IMG/VR virus record: IMGVR_UViG_3300035182_001435
Span: 1-26,430 of that record
Length of the DNA: 26,430 bases
Strand: one strand, 5' to 3'
Source of the DNA: a virus
Positions 1-8,099 of the stretch are shown one piece after another (position 1 is the stretch's first letter; every line of letters begins with the position of its first letter). The position numbers were made by a program, and so were the translations under genes. Under the pieces are notes generated by a model, which worked only from the letters and a program-made list of their open reading frames with translations, was not told the DNA's origin and did no database searches.

Positions 1-330
1 GCTGTCATCGGCTTCCTTGTGGGCCGAAGAAAACCCGCCAACCATCACAATCCCGTGGGCAACGTGGGTGGAAATCCGCCAGCGAGTGGACAGCCTAGCG
101 GGGCAGATTCAGCTCTCGAACAAGCAAATAGAGATGCTGAAGCAGCAGCAAGAAGCCAGTCGGACGGAGTGGGAAAAAGCACTGAATCTCTCGAAGATCG
201 AGGCCGAGAGCTGGAAGGAGAAGTATCAGGCCTCCGAGACTTACTGGAACGCACAGAGTGTGAAGCAAAAAAGGACAATACAACTACTGGAAATATCGAC
301 GATAACAAGTCTGACAGTCCTTGTAATTAA
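1..330 (+). CDS. Possible overlapping second frame, i-spanin-like (5' end outside window)
   Basis: Frame 1 is also open from the window edge to a TAA at 328-330. It overlaps the preceding entry completely in another frame. Its first visible residues (AVIGFLVGRRK) look like the end of a transmembrane helix followed by positive charges. After a Gly/Pro/Ser-rich linker comes a charged helical region with heptad spacing (ALEQANRDAEAAARS, then ESLEDRGRELEGEV). This is the layout of an inner-membrane spanin: N-terminal helix in the membrane and a coiled coil in the periplasm. Spanin pairs are known to be encoded in overlapping frames, so both frames could be real. Codon choice looks natural in both. 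The upstream part is missing, so it remains a candidate. Confidence 0.35.
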   Translation, partial: AVIGFLVGRRKPANHHNPVGNVGGNPPASGQPSGADSALEQANRDAEAAARSQSDGVGKSTESLEDRGRELEGEVSGLRDLLERTECEAKKDNTTTGNIDDNKSDSPCN

Positions 331-349
331 ATTATTGGGAGGGTTTTAA
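2..349 (+). CDS. Coiled-coil protein with C-terminal membrane segment, spanin-like (5' end outside window)
   Basis: I do not recognise a specific family. The frame is open to the left edge, so the true start is probably upstream; a TTG at 17 is the first possible start inside the window, but no ribosome binding site is visible for it. The product is rich in Gln, Glu, Lys and Leu with a heptad-like middle (about residues 20-85), and ends in a short hydrophobic stretch (TSLTVLVIKLLGGF) that could anchor it in a membrane. Upstream residues in frame (LSSASLWA) resemble the end of a signal sequence. The TAA lies 2 bases before the GTG of the next gene, so translation is probably coupled. A coiled coil next to virion genes suggests a lysis protein of the spanin type, by inference. 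A second open frame overlaps the whole gene, so the choice of frame is not certain. Confidence 0.55.
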   Translation: MSSASLWAEENPPTITIPWATWVEIRQRVDSLAGQIQLSNKQIEMLKQQQEASRTEWEKALNLSKIEAESWKEKYQASETYWNAQSVKQKRTIQLLEISTITSLTVLVIKLLGGF

Positions 350-351
350 CC

Positions 352-2313
352 GTGGCAGATACCGGGACTCCACTGTGGCAGCCTCCTCAAACTCCTGATA
401 CTCTGGCTATCCGGCCTCTCACCAAAGGTGTCGTGACCGAAGGCTCAAGTGCCCTTGCGGAGCTTGGGTCTGCCCTAAGGGCCAGCGGCTACGAAGTTAC
501 ACTTCGAGGTCTGGAGCGCCAAGGTGGATGGGCTCCTGCGATGATTATTGGTGGGAAAAGCGTTCCAGTCCCGATGGTCTTTGGGAACTCAGCTGACCGG
601 GCTGAACGGAGGCTCGGTGAGCGAGTCCAGGAGATGGTTAACTTGTTCAGGGCCGATGGGAGTTCGGTTGGGGTTGTCATCACCAATCGGGCGCTCTACA
701 CCGTGGACCAGACTTCCGGCTACAAACCAGTTTATTGGAAGAAAGTCTACACCATTGTCTCCACGACTGCGAATACTGCAGTATTTGCAGGAAATCTCTC
801 AACCGACCTAATCACCAACGGTGATTGCCTTTATGATGGCTCGGAATACTACCTCATCAGCAATATTACGTATGATGTAGGAACTGACAAGACTACCATA
901 CTTGTGAATCGAAATTGGATAGTTGCTCCCACTGGCAGCGTCTATTTCATCAAGCCGTTTACAACTCCCGCCGAAGACATCATCAGTTGGACTATCGGGC
1001 GGAACAAACTGTATTTCGTGGATGGCTACACCCCGATGGTGTTTAAGTTCGACGGGGAATTTGTGAGTGGGTTTATAATGCAGGATATTTCCACCCCCCC
1101 GTCAGCCATACTCTGGACGGCGAAGTCCATCGTCAACTTCAAGGATAGACTGTTCTTCTTGAATACGGTCGAGAGCTCGCCGCCAGGGCAAGTGCAGCAG
1201 CGGGTGAGATGGTCGGAGGTCCTGAACTGGGAGACTTCCGCTGCTGCGAACTACCAGGATTTGGCGGCAAAGCCGGGCGTCGGCGTGAGTCTTGCGGCGA
1301 ATGGTGACATCATCATGGCCTTCACTGAGGACGCGCTGTATGTCGGCGAGGAAACCGAGGATGTTGATATCCCGTATGCTTTCCGAGAAGTACAGACTGG
1401 CGGGGCAGTACCTACAGGTCCGAGGGCTGTGACTCCGTTGCCGAATGGGATACTGTTTGTAGCTTCAGATGATGTGTACTTCTTTACGAACCCGAAGAAC
1501 ACCGGACCCCAGCTCAATCGAGTTGGTTCAGCAGTTGCTTCGAGTCTTCTTAACTCTGCAGTTAACCAGAGGGCAATTATTGCGAAGACTGACGTGCTCA
1601 ACTCTCGGGTGATGATCCTCACTTCGACTGAGACCGGGCAGACACTGGCACTGTGGTTCTGGAGCTACAAGCCGGATGCGTGGTCCTCGGCGGACAGCGT
1701 AGACATTCGGTCTTTATCGGTCACGGATTACACCCAGCAGTTACATTTTGATGACGTGGATCCGACGTGGACGATTGAGAACAACCCTTACGCTGAGCTT
1801 CCAATTTCGGTGCTGCAGGGGCAGATTTCCCCGCTGACTGTGTATGCGTTCGATGTCTACGGAAATCTGCTGAAGTACGACTCAACAGCCGCCCAGCACG
1901 TGTTGCCTGACGGGGGGGGTGTGATGGCGGCAAAGGCAATAGAGTCAGTGCTGGAAACACAGGATATGGACTTTGGGTTGCCGGATACTGACAAGTCGGT
2001 CATGAGTCTAGGGTTAAGGCTGATGGATGACCCAGACTCCACGAGAACCACGACGGTGAAGTTCAGAGTCGAGGGTTCCACGAATCGTGGTAAAATGTGG
2101 CGGTATCTCGGGATGCTGAGAATCGACGCAGATGATGACGAGGATGCAATTACTTTCCGGATGACAGGGCCGACAATTCGGTTTAGAATATCTACAGGTA
2201 GCGTGAGTTATGGGACCACGGCAGCATGTGCACCGTGGACGATATTGGAGCTCACTGCACGGATCCGTGCTCGTGGGATTGAGCAGCAGCGTGGCACGCT
2301 GCGGGTGAATTAA
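352..2313 (+). CDS. Virion beta-propeller-like protein, P22 gp10 / tail hub class
   Basis: This 653-residue protein is probably a structural part of the tail or neck. It is beta-rich, with repeated short blade-like units such as NKLYFVDGY, KDRLFFLNT, DALYVGEE and NGILFVASDDVYFF (about residues 220-390) and a RVRWSE motif near residue 284. This pattern is typical of the DNA stabilization / tail hub proteins of P22-like podoviruses (gp10) and related tubular tail proteins. The C-terminal third (RTTTVKFRVEGSTNRG onward) looks like a separate beta domain. The start is GTG at 352, preceded by GGGAGGG at a spacing of 8. Three giant proteins follow directly, as ejection proteins do in podoviruses. 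Family assignment is by motif style, not by alignment. Two copies of the genome-wide G-run motif lie inside the gene. Confidence 0.55.
   Translation: MADTGTPLWQPPQTPDTLAIRPLTKGVVTEGSSALAELGSALRASGYEVTLRGLERQGGWAPAMIIGGKSVPVPMVFGNSADRAERRLGERVQEMVNLFRADGSSVGVVITNRALYTVDQTSGYKPVYWKKVYTIVSTTANTAVFAGNLSTDLITNGDCLYDGSEYYLISNITYDVGTDKTTILVNRNWIVAPTGSVYFIKPFTTPAEDIISWTIGRNKLYFVDGYTPMVFKFDGEFVSGFIMQDISTPPSAILWTAKSIVNFKDRLFFLNTVESSPPGQVQQRVRWSEVLNWETSAAANYQDLAAKPGVGVSLAANGDIIMAFTEDALYVGEETEDVDIPYAFREVQTGGAVPTGPRAVTPLPNGILFVASDDVYFFTNPKNTGPQLNRVGSAVASSLLNSAVNQRAIIAKTDVLNSRVMILTSTETGQTLALWFWSYKPDAWSSADSVDIRSLSVTDYTQQLHFDDVDPTWTIENNPYAELPISVLQGQISPLTVYAFDVYGNLLKYDSTAAQHVLPDGGGVMAAKAIESVLETQDMDFGLPDTDKSVMSLGLRLMDDPDSTRTTTVKFRVEGSTNRGKMWRYLGMLRIDADDDEDAITFRMTGPTIRFRISTGSVSYGTTAACAPWTILELTARIRARGIEQQRGTLRVN
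1094..1105 (-). repeat. G-run motif copy 1
   Basis: On the minus strand CTGAC is followed by seven G and then T. It lies in the hub-like gene as the codons for Pro-Pro-Ser (ACC CCC CCG TCA). Confidence 0.8.
1907..1919 (+). repeat. G-run motif copy 2
   Basis: CTGAC followed by eight G and T, on the plus strand. It lies in the hub-like gene as Pro-Asp-Gly-Gly-Gly (CCT GAC GGG GGG GGT). Confidence 0.8.
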
Positions 2314-2328
2314 GGAGGAAGAATAATT

Positions 2329-4773
2329 ATGAGACCTGGTGGATTAGATTTTCAGGAAAACAATTTTGAGGCACCCCCAACAAATGGATTTGGAAATCCT
2401 TATTTCAACGCATACGACCGGCAGAATTATGCCCAAACTCCATCTCCTTCTGAAAGACCCCATATCGAAGATAGTAATTACGGCGGTATAAGCACGAATC
2501 AACAGAGTGGCGGAGGTGGTGGTGGTGGTGGCAATGGGCTCCTGGGTAATGGGATGACACCCCAAAATATGGATTACAAGCGAATCGGGAATATCAATGA
2601 CGTCCAGATGCTCAATCAGGCTGCTAATGCTGCATGGAGTCAGAATCTCAACCAGATGTTCGCGGGTACGAGGAGTGATCTGGGGACTTACGGAGGCTTG
2701 GCAGGTGTAGACTATGGTGCGCTTAAAACAGCAGCAGGTAATACTGGATACTTGGCAGGAGGGTATCTGAATGCCGGAGCTAGCGGATTGCAGAGTTTGC
2801 TGAGCTCCGCTGGGCAGTACAACAACTTGATTTCACAGATACTGAGCGGTCAGCAGGGTCAAGGCTTACAAAATCTTGCGGACCAATATGGTCATCAGGC
2901 AAACTCCATGTACAACAACAACTTTGGGAATGCGATATCGCAACAGGCTGCGGGGTTGGGAGTTTATGGGAATCAGCTGATGAACTCCAGGCAGGGTGCG
3001 GACTTGCAGAATCTCGCAAATGGATTGGGTCAGCAAGCTAATTCGATGTACAACAACAACTTTGGGAATGCGCTGACCCGACAAGCTGCTGGAGTGGGGA
3101 ATTATGCGAATCAGATGATGAATAACCAGCTTGGACAGGGACTCCAAAATCTTGCAAGTCAGTACGGACAGCAGGCAAATGCACTCTATAACAACAATTT
3201 CGGAGCTGCTGTTACGCAACAAGCTGCGAAACTTGGGAATTATGGGGATCAGATGATGAATAACCAGCAAGGGCAAGCGATCCTCAATGCTGCACAGAAT
3301 ATTGGTCAGCAGGGGAATTCACTACTCGGGCAGGGTGCAGTACAAGCTGGAATGTATGGGCGAAATGCGGGGGATATTTATAGTGCGCTCGGGAATACGG
3401 GAAATATAAACAACTTCGTGAATCAGATGACAGGAAGTCGAGGATTGTACAACACAGCGCTTCAAGCAACAAAGAATTTGTCGCCGGAAGCTGCGGCCAA
3501 CAGCTTCCTGAGTCAGCAGCAAGGAATTGCACAACTGGCGAATCGGCAGGCAGACCAGGCTCTCTCCGGAGTCTACCAATCTACTCGTCAGCAAGCAACT
3601 GCGGCAGCCGATGAAGCTAGAAGGCAGGCTGCGGGGCAACTAGCGAATGCAGGACTCCTGAATACCGGCGCAGCGGTAAAATCGATGACAGAAGCTACAG
3701 CGAACCCAATTCTCAATGCTGAGACACAGCTTGCGAATACTCGGGCCAACTACCTTGCCGCACAGCAGCAAGCAATGGGGAATGCGGTGGGGAGTCTCAC
3801 GGGAGTCGGGTATTCCAATGCCAATAATGCGCTACTCAATTCGGCACAACTTGGGCTTTCGGGGATGGGTCAGCAGGCTTCACAGCTTGGAGCTGCGGGT
3901 GCAGGTATGGCGCAGTTGGCACAGAATGGCCTCAATCAGCAGAATATCGGAGCCAATCTGCTTAACCAGCAGCTGAGTGGGCTTACTTCAGGAGTTGGGG
4001 CAACTCAGGCCGGACAGCAGCTTGGAGCGAATTTGCTCAATGCCCAACTTTCTGGGGTGAATAACGCTGGGCAACTCGATCTCCAGGGGCAGCAACTTGG
4101 TGCTCAGCTATCGGCTCTTCAGCAAGCTGCAATGAATAACGGTGTGAATGCACAGTTGCAAGGTCAGCAGCTCGGAGCAAATCTTCTTAACACACAGCAG
4201 GCAGGGTTAACGAATGCTGGGCAACTCAATCTTCAAGGGCAGCAGCTTGGAGCTCAATTGTCAGGACTTCAGCAATCGGCGCTTAACAACGCCGGGCAGT
4301 TGAATCTGCAGGGGCAGCAGCTTGGTTCAAATCTGCTCGGAATGCAGCAGACGGGGCTCACCAATGCTGGGCAACTCAACATGCAAGGTCAGCAACTTGG
4401 AACCCAACTGTCTGCACTTCAGCAATCTGCATACAACAACGCCGTAAATGCGGGATTGCAGGGCCAGCAGCTTGGGATGAACTTTGCCGGGCAGCAGCAG
4501 CAGCTTGGGTTTAACGCAGGGAATGCACTCGCAGGCTATGGCGAACAGATGCAGAATATGTATCTCAATGGACTTGGGAATGCTGCACAAGGCTACGGAA
4601 ATCTGGCGAATTTGTATGGCGGGCTGTACGGAAATGCCGCAGGCCTCGGTACTCAGTTCAATGACGCAGCCTACTACACCCCGACCTACGCAAGAACCCC
4701 GAGCTTCCTTGAACAGCTTGGCGGTGTGCTTGGCGGAATAGCCCCGGTAGCAGCTGCGGCAATTTATAAATAA
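2329..4773 (+). CDS. Gln/Asn/Gly-rich repeat protein, candidate ejection (internal virion) protein
   Basis: This 814-residue protein is of low complexity and probably largely helical or coiled. A Gly run follows near residues 62-69. Two repeat blocks are obvious: a 46-residue unit with the core SMYNNNFGNA (about residues 176-320), and a 25-residue unit with the core QGQQLGAQL (about residues 560-720). It ends with a hydrophobic LGGVLGGIAPVAAAAIYK tail. No enzymatic motif is seen. The order hub protein then low-complexity large proteins resembles P22 gp10 followed by the ejection proteins gp7, gp20 and gp16, and gp20 is likewise Gln/Ala-rich; this is positional inference only. It has a strong AAGGAGG site 9 bases before the ATG and lies 15 bases after the hub gene. 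Confidence 0.6.
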   Translation: MRPGGLDFQENNFEAPPTNGFGNPYFNAYDRQNYAQTPSPSERPHIEDSNYGGISTNQQSGGGGGGGGNGLLGNGMTPQNMDYKRIGNINDVQMLNQAANAAWSQNLNQMFAGTRSDLGTYGGLAGVDYGALKTAAGNTGYLAGGYLNAGASGLQSLLSSAGQYNNLISQILSGQQGQGLQNLADQYGHQANSMYNNNFGNAISQQAAGLGVYGNQLMNSRQGADLQNLANGLGQQANSMYNNNFGNALTRQAAGVGNYANQMMNNQLGQGLQNLASQYGQQANALYNNNFGAAVTQQAAKLGNYGDQMMNNQQGQAILNAAQNIGQQGNSLLGQGAVQAGMYGRNAGDIYSALGNTGNINNFVNQMTGSRGLYNTALQATKNLSPEAAANSFLSQQQGIAQLANRQADQALSGVYQSTRQQATAAADEARRQAAGQLANAGLLNTGAAVKSMTEATANPILNAETQLANTRANYLAAQQQAMGNAVGSLTGVGYSNANNALLNSAQLGLSGMGQQASQLGAAGAGMAQLAQNGLNQQNIGANLLNQQLSGLTSGVGATQAGQQLGANLLNAQLSGVNNAGQLDLQGQQLGAQLSALQQAAMNNGVNAQLQGQQLGANLLNTQQAGLTNAGQLNLQGQQLGAQLSGLQQSALNNAGQLNLQGQQLGSNLLGMQQTGLTNAGQLNMQGQQLGTQLSALQQSAYNNAVNAGLQGQQLGMNFAGQQQQLGFNAGNALAGYGEQMQNMYLNGLGNAAQGYGNLANLYGGLYGNAAGLGTQFNDAAYYTPTYARTPSFLEQLGGVLGGIAPVAAAAIYK
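2854..3300 (+). repeat. 46-residue (138-base) tandem repeat block in the 814-residue protein
   Basis: Units begin near 2854, 2992, 3130 and 3268, at a regular 138-base spacing. The protein core is QNLAxQYGxQANxMYNNNFG. The DNA around the core (tacaacaacaactttggga) is nearly identical in units 1 and 2. The fourth unit is incomplete. Confidence 0.75.
4009..4490 (+). repeat. 25-residue (75-base) tandem repeat block with alternating subtypes
   Basis: About seven units carry the core QGQQLG. Two subtypes alternate: one continues ANLLNxQQxGL, the other AQLSALQQSA, giving a higher-order period of about 150 bases. The repeat lies in the C-terminal half of the 814-residue protein and suggests recent internal duplication. 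Confidence 0.75.
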
Positions 4774-4784
4774 GGAGGGATTAA

Positions 4785-7700
4785 ATGCCCACAGCATTAA
4801 GAGCGAACGTCGTTGACCAGCAGGATAATACTCCGCAGTTCCTCGCAGCCATTGGGAAGAATATCGGCGACGTGATGGTTGCTGCCAAAAACTCAGAAAA
4901 TAATCGAAGATTGTACGCAGCTCAGACTGCTGCTGAGCAACTTAATTCTCTCAAAACCATCTTCGACGTCTACGGCCAAGAGGGATATTCTCCTGCAATG
5001 GTTCTTGAGAATGGGTTTGCAGCACCTGTTTTGAAGGGCCTCCTAAAGAATTTGGATGTAGCAAGTGGGATCTCCGGCCGCCCTGATTCCTATTACGAGG
5101 ATGCAACCAACAAGATGATGCTGGATGCTCAGAGTTCAATCTCTACTGCCAGCGAGATGAATTGGGTACTCCACCATGAAGGAGAAACAGGCAGCGAGGC
5201 TCCCCCCCCACAGCCAACTCAACCTACCCCTTCCACGGGGTCGCAAACTTCCGGCAAAAATACTGCGAGCCCTTCTAATCCAAATCCTGGAACTGGAGGC
5301 GGACAAGGTGGAAAAACCGGCACGGGAACTGGTGCAGAAACCGGACCAGGGACAAGTGGTCCAACCTTGGGGTCCCCCAATGGGGGCAATGCTGGGGGAT
5401 CTACATATAAAGGACCTCCTGATTATCACGGAAATTTTTATTCCTCAGATTCAGGGGGCTCATCGAATAACCCGCAGGCTTTCCCTCAGTCCCAGACTGC
5501 TCCGCAAACTGTTCTACCGGGAGCTACTCCTGCAGGCACAACCCCAACCCCACAACCTGAGTCGAACCGACCCCCTTCATCAAATTATACATCCATGCCG
5601 CAAGCACTCGGGCAGCAGGATGCCTTTGCCCCACAACAGCAGGCTCCTTATATTCCTCCTGATATTGTCGCACGGATGCGGGCTCAGAATGAAGCCCAAC
5701 AGCAATACTACACCCAAAATCCTCCTCAACCTATGCCATATCCTCAGGATCGACCTCAGGATGCAGCTGCCCAGAATTTCCAGTACGAGTTCCCCAGGAC
5801 TCAACCTCAGGCTATAGCTGCTCAAAATTTCCAGCCTTCCGCACAAGCTGCCGCACAAGCTCAAGTACCTCCAGCATCTGCTGCCCAACCCAGTGCACCT
5901 CCAGCTCCACAACCTCAGCCACAACCTGGGAATCCTGATTCCGCAGCAGGAAATATCTATAGCGGCATAAAAATGCCGGCTAATTACCGGCAGACTCCCT
6001 CAGCTTCTTCTGCTCCGAGTGTAGCACCTCCTTCTGGAGCGACCAAACCTTCTCCTACTCTTGTGAATCCCCAAGATACTGGGGGTGTAACGTATGTCAA
6101 ATTGGCTCCAATGACTGACCAAGAAGTAGCAGCTGCCAAAGCAAATTGGAATGCTCGAGCACAATATTTGATGCAAAAAGATAGTAACAGCGGAGTTCCA
6201 CTTGATCCTCAGCTGCGAAGAGCACAGATGGAGCAGGCCGCAAAAAACAATGTCGGTCCAGATTCTTGGCAGATAGTTGCGATGTCGAATGGAGCAGGGA
6301 ATGGAAAAAATGGGCAAGCAGGCGGTGGTGGTGGTCAGAAACCTGCTGTTCCACTTTCGGCAAAAGATGTTGTAATGTATGCGGCACGCCCTGGTTCTGA
6401 CGCATGGGATAGCGGGAATACTGCAATTGACCTCTCCACAGGAGAATCGAACCCAAAGGATTTGGCTTTTGGGAAAAATGGTGTCGCATGGGTCACTGCG
6501 CCTGGAACTAGTTTTAAGCAACTCCAAGGTCAGACGGTAGCTGGATTTCAGTTTGGGAATGACCCTGACATGAAATCCTTTATTCAGAGTATTACTTCGA
6601 AACCGGACATTACCTTAGCTTTGATGAAAGCTGGGTATCTCATTCCTCTAAGTTCTGCCGATGATGTTGCACAGTACTACAAAGCTCGAGGTTTTGTACT
6701 CTCCCCGGCTGACGAAGCAAACATCCGCTCTCGAGCTGAAAAGGCTATTGGTGCTGCAAAAGGTACCCTCGATGTGCCTCTCTATGAGATTCCTGAACCT
6801 CTGATTCCTGATTACTGGAAATCCCAGAGTCAGGCTCCCGTCGGGGACCAAAATTCTCAGTATGCAGAATTCGAAAAGGGGCTCTTGGGGCAAGGTTCGG
6901 GGCAACTTGCCGGCACTACGACGATGACGGATACTGGACCGCGGGGGGTGGGTTCCTTCCCGGGGGCTGGGGATACCAGCCCAGCTTCTACAACTCAGCC
7001 TTCTACAACTCAGTCTCCTGGAATGGGTCCTCCGCCAGCTCCTGCTCCAAAAGTTCCTGCAAAAACCCAACCTCCGGAGAGCCCTGCACTTCAACCCCCT
7101 GCAACTCCGACACAAACTGGAATCCCGCCGGGAATCCAGGCTGCAGCGGCAAAAGCATCTGCACCTCATCTAGCAAATACTGCTGCCGGGGCATCTGGGA
7201 TTGCTTCTGGGGAGATTCCTCCTTCGCAGCCTGGGGAAGCTGCCGTAGCTAACATGACGCTCCGAGATACTGCAAAAGCAGAGACTGCGATCCAAGGCTT
7301 TTTCACGGGTCTAGATTCTCGGAGAGTTGATGAAATCAAGCAGCTCCAAGTCAGCAAAAATGCCAATCCTCCCCCTATTCCCCAGAGCCAGAATATCTTC
7401 CAGCAAGCTATTGATACTCTGAATAAATTCATCCAGAGCCCGCAGACTGAACTGACCGCACTTGATAAGGCCAAGATTGACCGAGCAGCTATCGTTGCCA
7501 ATAGCTGGTCAAACGCTGTGTGGAACCAACTCAGCCCCGCTGAGCGCATTGACCTTGTGAAGAAGGCCAACACTTTCTTTGACAACATGAGTTCCACGCA
7601 AGCTGAGATGCTCTACGGCCATAATGCTGCTACTACCGTGAACACTGAGAATGAGATTCTGTTGAACCTTGCCCGAGCACAGCTTGAAGGTGAGCGCCTC

Positions 7701-8090
7701 GCGGTTCAGAATAACATTGCCCTGGCCCAGACTCAAACAGCAATTGAGAACCAGAAGATGCAGCTCGTAGCAGCTTTGATTGGGTCCATCACACATGTAG
7801 TTGATGCCCAAGCAACTCTTGCGAGCAACCCAAAGGTCTCTCTTGAGAATAATACTGCATTCTCGGCTTCAGTTACTCCTTTTGTCGAATCCATTGCGAA
7901 GATGATTTCCGGTGTTTCAGGCGTTGATATCAAACCGCTAGTACAACTTGTGAAGGAGAGAGGTGGTTTCCTCGGTTTAGGGTCCCAACTTGGTGTTATT
8001 ACGAATCAGCAACTTCCTGCAACTCAGACAGGTCAAACTACAGGGACGGATGCTGCGGTGGATAAGCTCATAAAACAATACAGCAAGTGA
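4785..8090 (+). CDS. Large Pro/Gln-rich virion-associated protein, candidate ejection protein
   Basis: I do not recognise a family for this 1101-residue protein. It has an N-terminal helical domain (about residues 1-130), a long disordered region very rich in Pro, Gln, Ser and Gly (about 140-430), a more ordered middle (about 430-690), a second Pro-rich linker (about 740-800) and a helical C-terminal region (about 840-1101) ending in LIKQYSK. No signal peptide or catalytic motif is evident. Position between two other giant proteins and behind the hub gene suggests an internal virion or head-tail protein, by inference only. The start is supported by AAGGAGG seven bases before the ATG. Separate ordered domains joined by disordered linkers would suit a protein that must pass through the tail. 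Confidence 0.6.
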   Translation: MPTALRANVVDQQDNTPQFLAAIGKNIGDVMVAAKNSENNRRLYAAQTAAEQLNSLKTIFDVYGQEGYSPAMVLENGFAAPVLKGLLKNLDVASGISGRPDSYYEDATNKMMLDAQSSISTASEMNWVLHHEGETGSEAPPPQPTQPTPSTGSQTSGKNTASPSNPNPGTGGGQGGKTGTGTGAETGPGTSGPTLGSPNGGNAGGSTYKGPPDYHGNFYSSDSGGSSNNPQAFPQSQTAPQTVLPGATPAGTTPTPQPESNRPPSSNYTSMPQALGQQDAFAPQQQAPYIPPDIVARMRAQNEAQQQYYTQNPPQPMPYPQDRPQDAAAQNFQYEFPRTQPQAIAAQNFQPSAQAAAQAQVPPASAAQPSAPPAPQPQPQPGNPDSAAGNIYSGIKMPANYRQTPSASSAPSVAPPSGATKPSPTLVNPQDTGGVTYVKLAPMTDQEVAAAKANWNARAQYLMQKDSNSGVPLDPQLRRAQMEQAAKNNVGPDSWQIVAMSNGAGNGKNGQAGGGGGQKPAVPLSAKDVVMYAARPGSDAWDSGNTAIDLSTGESNPKDLAFGKNGVAWVTAPGTSFKQLQGQTVAGFQFGNDPDMKSFIQSITSKPDITLALMKAGYLIPLSSADDVAQYYKARGFVLSPADEANIRSRAEKAIGAAKGTLDVPLYEIPEPLIPDYWKSQSQAPVGDQNSQYAEFEKGLLGQGSGQLAGTTTMTDTGPRGVGSFPGAGDTSPASTTQPSTTQSPGMGPPPAPAPKVPAKTQPPESPALQPPATPTQTGIPPGIQAAAAKASAPHLANTAAGASGIASGEIPPSQPGEAAVANMTLRDTAKAETAIQGFFTGLDSRRVDEIKQLQVSKNANPPPIPQSQNIFQQAIDTLNKFIQSPQTELTALDKAKIDRAAIVANSWSNAVWNQLSPAERIDLVKKANTFFDNMSSTQAEMLYGHNAATTVNTENEILLNLARAQLEGERLAVQNNIALAQTQTAIENQKMQLVAALIGSITHVVDAQATLASNPKVSLENNTAFSASVTPFVESIAKMISGVSGVDIKPLVQLVKERGGFLGLGSQLGVITNQQLPATQTGQTTGTDAAVDKLIKQYSK

Positions 8091-8099
8091 GGTTGAGGA

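Noticed and set aside
2854-4490. Tandem repeats as a CRISPR array
   Set aside because: The units are adjacent without spacers, keep one reading frame and encode a low-complexity protein.
5176-5817. Open frame of 213 residues in another frame of the Pro-rich gene
   Set aside because: It has no ribosome binding site and a Pro/Leu/His-rich product as expected from an out-of-frame reading of Pro/Gln codons.
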